DNA of 64,000 nucleotides from Amphritea sp. 1_MG-2023 (lineage in GTDB: Bacteria > Pseudomonadota > Gammaproteobacteria > Pseudomonadales > Balneatricaceae), in NCBI RefSeq assembly GCF_030547545.1, contig NZ_JAUOQE010000002.1:186001-250000 (forward strand), written 5' to 3'. The notes under the pieces were generated by a model. The model was not told the origin of the DNA. It made no database searches and saw only the letters and a program-made list of their open reading frames with translations. Of the stretch, positions 16,661 to 25,338 are shown one piece after another; positions within the stretch are counted from its first letter, which is position 1, and every line of letters begins with the position of its first letter. A program made the position numbers and the translations under genes.

Positions 16661-17461
16661 ATGGAAATTGAACTGATTATTGCTTTTGTTGTGCTAGGAA
16701 CGGTGGTTGGTTTCCTCGCCGGTTTGTTGGGTATTGGTGGTGGTCTGGTCATGGTGCCGGTGTTAACCTCATTATTTATCTGGCAGGGGCTGCCCGTCGA
16801 TCAGGTAGTTCATCTGGCGCTGGGGACATCCATGGCTTCGATTGTCATGACATCGATCTCAAGTATGCGCGCGCATCACAAAAAAGGCGGCGTGCTATGG
16901 CCGGTGGTCAAACGGATTGCGCCGGGGATCGTGGTGGGAGCGTTTTTAGCGACGTTTTTGGCTTCGGTGCTCAGCTCGACCTTTCTCGGTGTGTTTTTCT
17001 CCTGCTTTCTGGTGTATGCATCAACACAGATGTTTCTTAATATTAAGCCAAAGCCGAGCCGTAATTTGCCCGGCACACCGGTGCTGTTTGCCGCAGGCAG
17101 CGTGATTGGCAGTATCTCGGCCTTGGTTTCTATTGGTGGAGGAACCCTCACCGTACCGTATTTAAGCTGGCACAATATTGATGTTAAAAAGGCGATTGGT
17201 ACGTCTGCCGCGATTGGTTTGCCGATTTCGGTGGCAGGCACCCTTGGCTATATTATCAATGGCTTATCCGCAGACATGCAGATTGATTACAGCGTCGGTT
17301 TTATCTACCTGCCTGGCGTGATCTTAATCTCATTGATGAGTTCATTGATGGCGCCTGTTGGCGCACATGTGGCGCATCGCTTGCCGGTGCCAGTGTTAAA
17401 AAAAGTATTTGCTGTGCTGCTGTTGGGTTTGGCGATTAAGATGATTAGCTCGGTTATCTAA
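16661..17461 (+). CDS. TauE/SafE family sulfite exporter
   Basis: A 266-residue membrane protein with about eight transmembrane helices. It has the duplicated TauE motif: VVGFLAGLLGIGGGLVMVPVL in the first half and GSISALVSIGGGTLTVPYLSW in the second. Family members export sulfite, sulfoacetate or other organosulfonates, or import them. It follows the SulP gene by 66 bases on the same strand. A small GC hairpin (CCGCG-N8-CGCGG, 16618-16635) lies in the gap. The pair may handle sulfur anions; that link is inference. Confidence 0.88.
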   Translation: MEIELIIAFVVLGTVVGFLAGLLGIGGGLVMVPVLTSLFIWQGLPVDQVVHLALGTSMASIVMTSISSMRAHHKKGGVLWPVVKRIAPGIVVGAFLATFLASVLSSTFLGVFFSCFLVYASTQMFLNIKPKPSRNLPGTPVLFAAGSVIGSISALVSIGGGTLTVPYLSWHNIDVKKAIGTSAAIGLPISVAGTLGYIINGLSADMQIDYSVGFIYLPGVILISLMSSLMAPVGAHVAHRLPVPVLKKVFAVLLLGLAIKMISSVI

Positions 17462-17587
17462 GCGCTAGTCTATGTTGCTGCTTTTTGAGGGTGATGCGTT
17501 GCAAGCCTCGTCGGCACTTTACTGGGTTGATGGCTGAATGCGTATCGGGGCTGCGGTTTATGTAGTATTGCAGCCAAACCGGAGACA

Positions 17588-17618
17588 TAAAAAAAGAGCT
17601 GCAGTTTCCTGAGCTCTT
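17588..17618 (-). terminator. Intrinsic terminator of the RsmZ-like RNA
   Basis: Read on the minus strand, AAGAGCTCAG, loop GAAA, CTG, a bulged C and AGCTCTT form a stem followed by seven T (complement of 17589-17595). The loop itself carries a GGA motif, as in other Csr sponge RNAs. Confidence 0.85.
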
Positions 17619-17830
17619 ATTTCTATAATCCATATCGCTGTGGTGTTAGCAGTTCCATACTGCAGCCCCTTCATCATCCCAGAAGAGGCTTCCCATCCGT
17701 GGAAATTATGTAGCGAAATACCCGTTAGCATCCTGCCAATGGGTCATCTCCTTATCGCTTTACGACCTCCTTGTCGTTTCAGCGTTTCGTCATCCTTAAA
17801 GAGTGTCGATCCAACGAGAGTCATTATGGC
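17588..17830 (-). ncRNA. RsmZ/CsrB-type regulatory RNA (CsrA sponge)
   Basis: The minus strand from about 17830 to 17588 (about 243 nt) contains eleven GGA triplets. Plus-strand TCC positions start at 17607, 17629, 17654, 17677, 17691, 17696, 17731, 17749, 17768, 17793 and 17810. Several sit in hairpin loops: GCAGT-ATGGA-ACTGC (17649-17663), TTCC-ACGGATG-GGAA (17690-17704), TTGGC-AGGAT-GCTAA (17725-17739), CGAC-AAGGAG-GTCG (17763-17776) and CTTC-N9-GAAG (17669-17685). The RNA ends in an intrinsic terminator. This is the defining architecture of CsrB/RsmY/RsmZ RNAs, which titrate CsrA/RsmA under GacA/UvrY control. A -10-like TTATAA (17838-17843) precedes the proposed start. The 5' end is approximate. 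Confidence 0.85.
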
Positions 17831-17972
17831 TATATCGTTATAATCTGGCTATAGGAAAAAGTCTTAAAAATGTCTGATTCGGGCGACTGATCTGTATGAT
17901 AGTAGCGACAATCGCTGAGACCTTTGGCTTTCGTTTTTAGTCAATCTATGAATAACGGCGAATATTTTACGG

Positions 17973-18314
17973 TTACTTGGCCACTAATGGCGCTTGATCG
18001 AAGCTAATGCCTGCCCAGCCCTGAGTGATAAAGTTACGGATATTGCCATGATCCTTGCCCTCGGGATGTTGTAGAACATCTTGACGGTAGAAGCGGCCAA
18101 AGCAGTTGAGGGTATGTTGCTCGGATAAATTATTCAATGTCGCAAAGGCAAAGATTTTACAGGAGCCCTGATTGGTGCCTGCTTCGTTGATCAGTTCGCC
18201 ATTGGTAAAGCGGCTGGGAGTGTAATCATAGTGGGCTTCGATAACGGCCATGGTGTCTTCGAAGTCGATCGTATTGGGTTGCTCTAGTTGTTGGATAAAC
18301 TGCTGTAAATTCAT
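17973..18314 (-). CDS. HopJ-type family protein
   Basis: A 113-residue protein matching the HopJ type III effector family. It has an N-terminal LQQFIQQLEQPNTIDFEDTMAVIE, a YDYTPSRFTNGELINEAGTNQGSCKIFAF core and the ending CFGRFYRQDVLQHPEGKDHGNIRNF. Despite the name, the family is widespread in environmental gammaproteobacteria that lack a type III system, so secretion should not be assumed. No type III genes are visible. It follows the panE-type gene by 27 bases on the same strand. Confidence 0.9.
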   Translation of the reverse strand: MNLQQFIQQLEQPNTIDFEDTMAVIEAHYDYTPSRFTNGELINEAGTNQGSCKIFAFATLNNLSEQHTLNCFGRFYRQDVLQHPEGKDHGNIRNFITQGWAGISFDQAPLVAK

Positions 18315-18341
18315 TCAGAACTCCTGTCTGGCTGTAGATCG

Positions 18342-19301
18342 TTAAGTATCAATTGCAAGGTTTTGTTGCTGCTGTTGCAGTAGGGCATGCACAAGTTCGG
18401 TATTGGGCACTTGAATGTTGAGTTTAGCCGCACGGCTGATGATCGCACCGCTGATACCATCGAGTTCCAAGGGGCGGCCTTTTTCTTGATCGACCAGCAT
18501 GGAGGTTTTAATTGCATCGAAGTTGCAGATTAGCGCATACATCTCATCGATATCCGCTTGACTGAGTGTGACATCATCCACCGGCGATACGGCGGCGACT
18601 TCTTGCATCATCCGATAGACGGTTTTACCGAAGGTTGGATGTGAAGTGAGTGCGTGAGTATCGAGACGTGTCAGCGCTGAAAGGGGATTAACGCCATTAT
18701 TGATAATCAGTTTGCGCCACAGTTCGTAACGGATATCGCTACTGATCTGAGTTGGAATGCCGGCTTCATTGAACGCTGCGGCAAAGGCTTCTAACGTTGA
18801 GACGGGAAAAGTCTGCTCGCTGTGATGATTCGGCCAGCTACCCATCACCACCTGTGCGGGGCCGGTGGCTTCGATTTTACCTGGGGCGATGATATGGCCA
18901 CCGATGCGAACGGCTAAACCGCCGAGTGTACGATGAAGTCCTAATGTTTTGCCTATTAGGGGCTCGTTATCAACGCCGTTTTGTAGCGATAGCATCGGTG
19001 TTTCTGCGGTCGTTAGCCAAGCGCTCATCTCTGCGAGTAGGCTGGCAGTACCGCCCGCTTTAAGTGTTAGCAGGATAAGGTCGAAATCATGGCATTGATA
19101 ACGATTTTGTAGCGTGTGATTATCGAGCGCTTCAACCGGTTGATTGAAGCTTAGCTCGGGATGACAAATACTCAGGCCGTGAGTCTGCAATGCCTGCAGG
19201 TGTTCACCACGGGCCAGGTATGTTACTTGATGTCCTTGTTGCTGAAGTCTGGCACCGTAGTAGCAGCCGATGCCTCCAGCGCCAATAAAAAGAAAACGCA
19301 T
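18342..19301 (-). CDS. panE: 2-dehydropantoate 2-reductase
   Basis: A 319-residue NADPH enzyme of the ApbA/PanE family. The Rossmann motif is at the N-terminus (MRFLFIGAGGIGCYYGARL). The conserved catalytic-lysine segment reads YELWRKLIINNGVNPLSAL, and a C-terminal dimer domain carries MLVDQEKGRPLELDGISG. It reduces ketopantoate to pantoate for coenzyme A synthesis. Length is normal (about 300-320). Paralogues of this family may act on other 2-keto acids, so the symbol is a family assignment. It is transcribed leftward with the HopJ gene. Confidence 0.87.
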   Translation of the reverse strand: MRFLFIGAGGIGCYYGARLQQQGHQVTYLARGEHLQALQTHGLSICHPELSFNQPVEALDNHTLQNRYQCHDFDLILLTLKAGGTASLLAEMSAWLTTAETPMLSLQNGVDNEPLIGKTLGLHRTLGGLAVRIGGHIIAPGKIEATGPAQVVMGSWPNHHSEQTFPVSTLEAFAAAFNEAGIPTQISSDIRYELWRKLIINNGVNPLSALTRLDTHALTSHPTFGKTVYRMMQEVAAVSPVDDVTLSQADIDEMYALICNFDAIKTSMLVDQEKGRPLELDGISGAIISRAAKLNIQVPNTELVHALLQQQQQNLAIDT

Positions 19302-19393
19302 TGTGTTACCTATTCATCTTGTTTTCTGAATGAGGTTAGCACTGTACCTTATGCGGCGATGATTTCCAGCACGATAGAGCGGATCTATCACGC

Positions 19394-20887
19394 TTAACCG
19401 CGGCTGACGCCGGGGTTATTGCGTGCTGGACGACGGTTGCCCGGTTTAGCGGGGGCATTGCCGTTATTGGATCGGCCACCACGGTTTGCCGGTCGCTGAG
19501 GATTGCCTGAGGCTTTGGTTTGCGCCCCTTTAGCGGCAGTCGACTGACGCGGGTTTGCCGCTTTGCTATTGCCGGAAGGTTGTTCTTGACGATTACCCGA
19601 CTGACTGCGGTGACGTTTGTTTTTGCCCGCGGGTTTGTGTCCTCGGGCGACATCAGCGGAGCGTTGACCATCCTGATGGCCTGTCTGAGGCTTGGCTCTT
19701 TTCGGTTTGTTGGGTTTGCGTTTACGCTTGCTCAGGCTCGATTCCGGCAGGTTATGCAGCGGTTGAAACCCGAGCACCTCTTCGCGTTCGAGTAGCCGTC
19801 CAATCAGGTGTTCGATATCCGATAGTTGATCAAATTCATCGGCACTGACTAATGAGATGGCCTGACCGCTGGCCCCGGCACGACCGGTACGGCCGATACG
19901 GTGAACATAATCTTCAGCAACATTGGGTAGATCGAAGTTAACCACCTGCGGTAGTTGATCGATATCCAAACCTCGCGCGGCGATATCGGTAGCCACTAAT
20001 ACCTGAATCTTGCTCTGCTTGAATTCCAGTAGCGCTTTGGTGCGAGCGGATTGGCTTTTATTACCATGTATCGCGGCGGCTTTGACCCCTTGCGCGTCTA
20101 GGTGCTTGCAGAGCTGATTAGCGCCGCGTTTGGTCCGAGTGAAGACCAATACCTGATGCCATTGATGTTCTGCGAGTAGATGACTGAAGAGCGCTGATTT
20201 TTGTTTCTTATCAACCGGACAGATCCACTGCTTGACGTTGTTCGAGGTGGTGTTGCGCGGGGCGACAGAGATCTCAACCGGATTGTTAACCAAGCCTTTA
20301 GCGAGTTGACGGATCGAATCCGAGAAGGTCGCAGAGAACATCAAGTTTTGTCGTTGTTTTGGCAGCAGGTTGATGATGCGTTTGATGTCATGAATAAAGC
20401 CCATATCCAGCATCCGGTCGGCTTCATCTAGCACCAGTACTTCAACTTGATTGAATTTGACGGCATTTTGGTTATACAGATCCATCAGCCGACCGGGCGT
20501 GGCGATTAAAATATCGACCCCTTTGCGCAGCTGCATCATCTGAGGATTGATACTGACACCACCAAACACTACCGCCGAGCGTAAGGGCAGGTGTTGGCCA
20601 TACTCACGTACGCTTTCAGCCACCTGAGCGGCTAGCTCGCGGGTTGGGGTCAAAATGAGGGCGCGAATCTGCGTGCCTTTGGCTCGCTCACCCTGACTCA
20701 GACGTTCAAGCAGCGGTAGGGTAAAACCGGCGGTTTTGCCGGTGCCGGTCTGGGCCGCAGCCATCAGGTCTTTGCCTTCCAGTACCGCCGGAATCGCTTG
20801 GGCCTGAATTGGCGAAGGGGTCTCGTAACCTTTATCGGTAACGGCATCAAGTATCGGTGCCGATAGGCCCAGATCAGTAAATTTCAT
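19394..20887 (-). CDS. rhlE: DEAD-box RNA helicase, RhlE type
   Basis: A 497-residue ATP-dependent RNA helicase. Motifs in order are a Q motif with [18 protein letters not shown] (I), PTRELA (Ia), DEAD (II), SAT (III), [10 protein letters not shown] (V) and [10 protein letters not shown] (VI). The helicase core ends near residue 370. A long basic, low-complexity tail rich in K, R, N, P and G follows, as in RhlE/SrmB-type proteins involved in ribosome assembly and RNA turnover. The start at 20887 (ATG after GAGAG) is preferred to a GTG two codons earlier. Confidence 0.9.
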   Translation of the reverse strand: MKFTDLGLSAPILDAVTDKGYETPSPIQAQAIPAVLEGKDLMAAAQTGTGKTAGFTLPLLERLSQGERAKGTQIRALILTPTRELAAQVAESVREYGQHLPLRSAVVFGGVSINPQMMQLRKGVDILIATPGRLMDLYNQNAVKFNQVEVLVLDEADRMLDMGFIHDIKRIINLLPKQRQNLMFSATFSDSIRQLAKGLVNNPVEISVAPRNTTSNNVKQWICPVDKKQKSALFSHLLAEHQWHQVLVFTRTKRGANQLCKHLDAQGVKAAAIHGNKSQSARTKALLEFKQSKIQVLVATDIAARGLDIDQLPQVVNFDLPNVAEDYVHRIGRTGRAGASGQAISLVSADEFDQLSDIEHLIGRLLEREEVLGFQPLHNLPESSLSKRKRKPNKPKRAKPQTGHQDGQRSADVARGHKPAGKNKRHRSQSGNRQEQPSGNSKAANPRQSTAAKGAQTKASGNPQRPANRGGRSNNGNAPAKPGNRRPARNNPGVSRG

Positions 20888-20963
20888 GCACACTCTCTAT
20901 AACTACATTGTCGAAATGACAGGAGCGCGAAGGATACAGCAAAGGCGTCCGAAATGGCAGTGA

Positions 20964-21785
20964 TTATAGCGTTTGTCCGCGACAACTGAGTTGCCAGACT
21001 TCGACCGCACCGGTATTGAGGTTGGTGATGACATTAGCACCCATTTGGCTGAATGACTGACCCAGAATATTGGCTGGAGAGAGCGTCGAGGGGGGCTTAA
21101 CTGAAGTCTCTTTTTGCTGCTGTCGATGACGCCATTGTAGTGCTTCACTCGACCAGTTTTCAGCCTGTTCGAGTTTAAAGTGGTGCTGCTGTAATAAAGC
21201 GCTGATCGCTTCAAAGGTGAGCAGATGGGACTGTTGTGCGTTACTGGCCCAAGGCACGGGGTAGCGCATGCTGTGAGGGTTGGGGCCCTGCAGTACCTCA
21301 TGTAATAGCAGTGATCCATGACGGCTGAGTATGCGACGGCACTCTTGCAGGCAAACATCGGTGTGAGGAATGTTTAATAAGCTGTGTTGAAAGATAATGC
21401 AATCAAAGTGGTTATCTGCAAAGGGGAGCTGACGGGCATCGCAGGTAATTAGCTGAGGTGAGGTAGGCGGTGATGTTAGCGCGCTAATCGCTTGATTTAG
21501 GCGATTAAAGCGGTGCGTGATATCGATACCGACAACCTCGATCTGAGTCTTAGCGTTGAGCATGCGCATCAAGCCGCCCACACCCGAGCCGATTTCTAGA
21601 ATACGGTGGGGTTGATCGTGTTGCAGTTGCTGAAGGAGTTTCTCCGAGGCCTTAATGCCGCCAATATGGAGTTGATCTAAAGGCGCTAATTGATAGCTCG
21701 AAGGGCCATCGGGATAACGTTGACGGAGTTGCTGTAAGAGGAAGGCTTCGTCTGCGTGATGGCTGTAATGTTGATCGATATCCAC
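20964..21785 (-). CDS. Class I SAM-dependent methyltransferase
   Basis: A 273-residue methyltransferase with the SAM-binding glycine loop ILEIGSGVGGLMRML (about 76-90), an acidic strand-2 end (EVVGIDIT), DARQLPFADNHFDCIIFQHSLLNI (motifs II/III) and SRHGSLLLHEVLQG. It resembles the sarcosine/dimethylglycine or UbiE-like Methyltransf_11 group, but the substrate cannot be set. It lies 76 bases upstream of the helicase start on the same strand. Confidence 0.83.
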   Translation of the reverse strand: MDIDQHYSHHADEAFLLQQLRQRYPDGPSSYQLAPLDQLHIGGIKASEKLLQQLQHDQPHRILEIGSGVGGLMRMLNAKTQIEVVGIDITHRFNRLNQAISALTSPPTSPQLITCDARQLPFADNHFDCIIFQHSLLNIPHTDVCLQECRRILSRHGSLLLHEVLQGPNPHSMRYPVPWASNAQQSHLLTFEAISALLQQHHFKLEQAENWSSEALQWRHRQQQKETSVKPPSTLSPANILGQSFSQMGANVITNLNTGAVEVWQLSCRGQTL

Positions 21786-21842
21786 CGGCGTATCCTTGCT
21801 GTTGATCTGTTATTAACGTGATGAGGCGACCGTTATCGTCAT

Positions 21843-21865
21843 AAAAACGGGGTCAATAGACCCCG
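21843..21865 (-). terminator. Intrinsic terminator after the acyl-CoA ligase gene
   Basis: CGGGGTC (21848-21854), loop AATA and GACCCCG (21859-21865) form a 7-bp GC-rich stem. Read leftward it is followed by five T (complement of 21843-21847). It lies 20 bases after the ligase stop. Confidence 0.9.
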
Positions 21866-21885
21866 CTTATCTTATCACTAAGGGA

Positions 21886-23577
21886 TCAGATATCATCGAG
21901 CCCCAATTCTTTGATCGAGATTTCGCGCATTTTAAACTTCTGAATCTTACCCGTTACCGTCATCGGAAATTCATCAACAAATTTAAAGTAGCGTGGAATC
22001 TTAAAGTGAGTGATCTGACCTTTACAGAACTCCCGCAACTGATGCTCGGTAACACTCTCAGAGTCGACACTGAGTTTAACCCAAGCGATCAATTCCTCGC
22101 CATATTTTTTATCTGGAACGCCGGTCACCTGTACATCGGTAATGTTCGGGTGCGTATAGAGAAACTCTTCGATCTCTTTAGGATAAACGTTCTCACCACC
22201 ACGAATAACCATATCTTTGATGCGCCCCACGATCTGAATGTAACCTTCCTCATCCATGGTCGCGAGATCTTCGGTATGCATCCAGCCGTTTTCATCGATG
22301 GCTTTTTGGGTGCCTTGTTCATTGTTCCAGTATTTGAGCATGACACTGTAACCGCGAGTACACAGTTCGCCAATTTCGCCGCGCGGAAGGACGCGCCCAG
22401 TCAGTGGATCGACAATCTTACTTTCTAGGTGGGGCTGAGTACGGCCAACCGTGGTTACCTGTTTATCAAACGGATCATCCGCAGCGGTTTGCGTCGATAC
22501 CGGACTGGTTTCTGTCATTCCGTAGGCGATCTGTACCTCTTTCATGTTCATTTTAGAATTCACCGCTTTCATCACCTCCGCAGGGCAGATGGAGCCTGCC
22601 ATAATGCCGGTGCGCAATGAAGAGAGGTCATAACTATCAAAGTCAGGATCTTCCAATTCGGCGATGAACATGGTCGGTACCCCATAAAGGGCAGTGGCCT
22701 TCTCTTTTTGCACCGCTTCCAATACCGCTTTAGGTTCGAAACCGTCGGTGGGGTAGATCATCGTCGCCCCATGGGTGACACAGCCGAGATTACCCATCAC
22801 CATACCAAAACAATGGTAAAGAGGAACCGGGATGATCAGGCGGTCTTTAGCGGTAAAGTTTTGGCTTTCGGCGACAAAGAAACCGTTATTGAGGATATTG
22901 TGATGACTCAGGGTGGCACCTTTAGGAAAACCGGTTGTCCCCGAGGTGTACTGAATATTGATCGGATCATCGAACTGCAGGGTTGCCTGAATATCCTTGA
23001 CTTGCTGTGGATCGACTTGCTCTGCTTGTAAAACAAAGTCATTCCAGCGCCACATGCCAGGATGTTGTTCGTCGGCTAGGTTGATAATGCATTCAAGTGT
23101 TTTCAGCTTGGCTGATTTTAGTTGGCCGGGCTCGCATTCATGTAACTCGGGTGCTAGCTCGAGTAGCATCTGCGTATAGTGAGAATGTTTAAACGTGTCG
23201 GCGGTCACGAGAAACCGAGTGCCGGACTGGTTGAGGGCGTATTCGAGTTCATGCAGGCGATAGGCTGGATTAATATTGACCAGAATGGCACCAATTTTAG
23301 CCGTGGCAAACTGGGTGACCGTCCACTGATAGGTATTCGGCGACCAGATGCCGATACGGTCACCGGGTTTAAGCCCAAGGGCGAGTAGTGCGCGGGCGCA
23401 TTGCTCAACTTTGTCATGAAGCTCGGCGTAGCTCCAATGAATATCCTGATAATGTACGATTAATGCATCGTTATCAGGGTAGCTGGCGCAGGTTTCATCA
23501 AACTTATCGCCAATAGTCATGCCCAGCAAGGGAGTGTTGCTGGTGCCGCTGGTATAGCTGGGTTGTGTGTTGCTCAT
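21886..23577 (-). CDS. AMP-forming acyl-CoA synthetase (ACSF2-like)
   Basis: A 563-residue ANL-superfamily enzyme. Visible motifs are the P-loop-like [12 protein letters not shown] (about 213-224), YHCFGMVMG, the A5 region [42 protein letters not shown] (A7-A8) and the acyl-adenylate lysine near the C-terminus in [14 protein letters not shown]. It activates a carboxylic acid with ATP and CoA. Similarity is to medium-chain/ACSF2-type ligases. Its location at the end of the leucine operon makes isovalerate, other branched-chain acids or acetoacetate plausible substrates (inference). A good terminator follows. Confidence 0.88.
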   Translation of the reverse strand: MSNTQPSYTSGTSNTPLLGMTIGDKFDETCASYPDNDALIVHYQDIHWSYAELHDKVEQCARALLALGLKPGDRIGIWSPNTYQWTVTQFATAKIGAILVNINPAYRLHELEYALNQSGTRFLVTADTFKHSHYTQMLLELAPELHECEPGQLKSAKLKTLECIINLADEQHPGMWRWNDFVLQAEQVDPQQVKDIQATLQFDDPINIQYTSGTTGFPKGATLSHHNILNNGFFVAESQNFTAKDRLIIPVPLYHCFGMVMGNLGCVTHGATMIYPTDGFEPKAVLEAVQKEKATALYGVPTMFIAELEDPDFDSYDLSSLRTGIMAGSICPAEVMKAVNSKMNMKEVQIAYGMTETSPVSTQTAADDPFDKQVTTVGRTQPHLESKIVDPLTGRVLPRGEIGELCTRGYSVMLKYWNNEQGTQKAIDENGWMHTEDLATMDEEGYIQIVGRIKDMVIRGGENVYPKEIEEFLYTHPNITDVQVTGVPDKKYGEELIAWVKLSVDSESVTEHQLREFCKGQITHFKIPRYFKFVDEFPMTVTGKIQKFKMREISIKELGLDDI

Positions 23578-23656
23578 GGCTGTTTCCCATCGTTATTTTT
23601 ATAGATTGGGGTTTATCTTGCGCGCTATTATTGTGTTAGCGCATACCTTAACTGTG

Positions 23657-24241
23657 TCACTGTTGTCGATTGAGTGCGTGGTACTCTGGGTTGGGTTGCA
23701 TATCGACAGAGCCAGCGACGCGGTTAGTCATATTGTAGAAGCCTGCCACATTGGCAATATCCCAAATATCCTGATCACTGAACTCGGCGTCTCGCAGGGC
23801 TTGTCGATCACTCTCGACGATACAGTCGGGTGAAGTGGTCATTTTGACAGCAAAATCCAACATGGCACGGTGACGCTGAGATAGATCGGCGGCACGATAG
23901 TTAATAGCGATTAACTCGCCTAAGGCGGGATTGCCGGAATATTTGCGTACCGCGGCACCGTGAGCGACGATGCAATAGAAACAATGGTTTTGCGACGAGA
24001 CGGCTACCGCAATCATCTCGCGTTCCAATGCCGTGAGGTTACTGTCGCCGAACATCAGCTCGTTATAAAATTTTGAGAACACCTCTAACTGAGCGAGGTT
24101 TTGGCTATAAGCCTGTAGAACGTTAGGCACCATGCCTAATTTTTCATCGCAGACATCGAAGTATTTTTTTACCTCAGCAGGCAGTTGATCCCGTGTCGGG
24201 TAGTTAAGCTTGAGTGCGGTGATATGATCAGGTTGAGACAT
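23657..24241 (-). CDS. AhpD-like peroxidase-related protein (carboxymuconolactone decarboxylase fold)
   Basis: A 194-residue protein of the AhpD/CMD superfamily. The redox motif is CFYCIVAHG (C-x-x-C with a following His), preceded by LTALEREMIAVAVSSQNH, the typical peroxidase-related enzyme arrangement. The C-terminal part continues with FSDQDIWDIANVAGFYNMTNRVA. It is a predicted thiol peroxidase or disulfide reductase acting in the cytosol. It lies 79 bases upstream of the ligase gene on the same strand and downstream of a MerR-like promoter. Confidence 0.85.
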   Translation of the reverse strand: MSQPDHITALKLNYPTRDQLPAEVKKYFDVCDEKLGMVPNVLQAYSQNLAQLEVFSKFYNELMFGDSNLTALEREMIAVAVSSQNHCFYCIVAHGAAVRKYSGNPALGELIAINYRAADLSQRHRAMLDFAVKMTTSPDCIVESDRQALRDAEFSDQDIWDIANVAGFYNMTNRVAGSVDMQPNPEYHALNRQQ

Positions 24242-24318
24242 TATCTTACTCCGTCTTATTGTTGTCCTTCAGAGTGGTCAGGCAGATAGGCGCTTAATCA
24301 TAACGACTTGTTACCCAT

Positions 24319-24348
24319 ATATTAGGGTAAACCCTAATGCTGATTCAA
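24319..24348 (-). promoter_or_regulatory. Palindromic operator within a MerR-type promoter
   Basis: TTAGGGT-AA-ACCCTAA (24322-24337) is a perfect 7-2-7 inverted repeat 80 bases upstream of the AhpD-like start. On the minus strand it follows a -35-like TTGAAT (complement of 24343-24348) and runs into a -10-like TAATAT (24319-24324) with an 18-base spacer. A palindrome filling the spacer is characteristic of MerR-family activation. The regulator is not known; the nearest MerR gene is liuR. Confidence 0.55.
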
Positions 24349-24433
24349 GGTTAAAATCACATCAATAGCGATTTTAAGTTAATTGTTGGGCTTCAAGTCG
24401 CTCTGAATAATGCGCATCTGTCTGCTGCATGGG

Positions 24434-25336
24434 TTAATGACAACCCATTGCTAAGGCGACCTTTGAGCCGCTAGTACGCCCTAACTGGCTGGAAATCCAA
24501 TGCCCTGTTTGAGCTAATTTAGTTAGATCGACACCGGTTTTAATGCCCAGTCCATTGAGCATGTACAACACATCTTCGGTGGCGACGTTGCCCGAAGCGC
24601 CTTTGGCATAGGGGCAACCCCCTAAGCCAGCAACCGAGGCATCAATCACCGCTATACCCTCTTCGATGACCGCATACAGGTTGGCCAACGCTTGACCATA
24701 GGTATCATGAAAATGCGCCGCGAGTTTTTCGATAGGTACCTGTTGACTGACGGCTTCGAGCATCCGTTTTGCCTTGAGCGGCGTGCCGACGCCGATGGTG
24801 TCGCCTAATGAGATCTCGTAGCAGCCCATATCGAATAACTCACGACTAACGGCCGCCACTTGAGCGGGATCTATCTCGCCTTCGTAAGGGCAACCCATCA
24901 CCGTCGATACATAGCCACGCACGCGGATATGGTTAGCCTGCGCCAGTTCAATCACCGGCGCGAAGCGTGCTAGGCTCTCTTGTATAGAACAATTAATGTT
25001 CTTCTGTGTGAACGCTTCTGAGGCTGCGCCAAATACCGCAACCTCTTCGACACCCGCTGCCATCGCGGCTTCTAGGCCTTTCAGGTTAGGCGTCAGTGCC
25101 GCATAAGTCACCCCCGGCTGGCGCGTAATCTCGGTCATAACGGCAGCGGCATCGCCCATCTGTGGCACCCACTTGGGGGACACGAAACTCGCCGCTTCGA
25201 TATGACTCAGACCCGTGTCGCTGAGCCGGTTGATGAGCTCAACTTTAATGCGAGTATCGATGATAGGGCCTGATTCATTTTGCAGTCCATCTCGGGCGCC
25301 CATTTCGAATAGACGAACCGTGTTTGGCAATGCCAT
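24434..25336 (-). CDS. liuE: Hydroxymethylglutaryl-CoA lyase (LiuE)
   Basis: A 300-residue TIM-barrel lyase that splits HMG-CoA into acetoacetate and acetyl-CoA, the last step of leucine breakdown. Hallmarks are the N-terminal [11 protein letters not shown] (divalent metal and substrate site), [12 protein letters not shown] (metal histidines) and the signature [19 protein letters not shown] with the catalytic cysteine. Length matches bacterial and mitochondrial enzymes (about 300). It is the last of the tightly packed liuBCDE genes, 2 bases after liuD. Confidence 0.95.
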   Translation of the reverse strand: MALPNTVRLFEMGARDGLQNESGPIIDTRIKVELINRLSDTGLSHIEAASFVSPKWVPQMGDAAAVMTEITRQPGVTYAALTPNLKGLEAAMAAGVEEVAVFGAASEAFTQKNINCSIQESLARFAPVIELAQANHIRVRGYVSTVMGCPYEGEIDPAQVAAVSRELFDMGCYEISLGDTIGVGTPLKAKRMLEAVSQQVPIEKLAAHFHDTYGQALANLYAVIEEGIAVIDASVAGLGGCPYAKGASGNVATEDVLYMLNGLGIKTGVDLTKLAQTGHWISSQLGRTSGSKVALAMGCH

Positions 25337-25338
25337 CG

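Larger units (their letters stand above)
17462..17972. other. Intergenic region holding an sRNA gene
   Basis: No protein gene is supported here. The segment between about 17588 and 17830 encodes the minus-strand RsmZ/CsrB-like RNA described separately. The remaining 17462-17587 and 17870-17972 hold no recognisable gene. A 67-codon plus-strand frame at 17640-17843 is antisense to the RNA and looks accidental. Confidence 0.7.

Noticed and set aside
17640-17843. 67-codon plus-strand frame
   Set aside because: It is antisense to the GGA-rich RNA and has no homology or ribosome site.
20903-21358. 151-codon minus-strand frame
   Set aside because: It is a shadow of the methyltransferase gene and reads as low-quality Cys/Ser-rich sequence.
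24429-24448. Hairpin ATGGGTT/AACCCAT at the end of the HMG-CoA lyase gene
   Set aside because: The stem overlaps the stop codon and has no T-tract, so it is not supported as a terminator.
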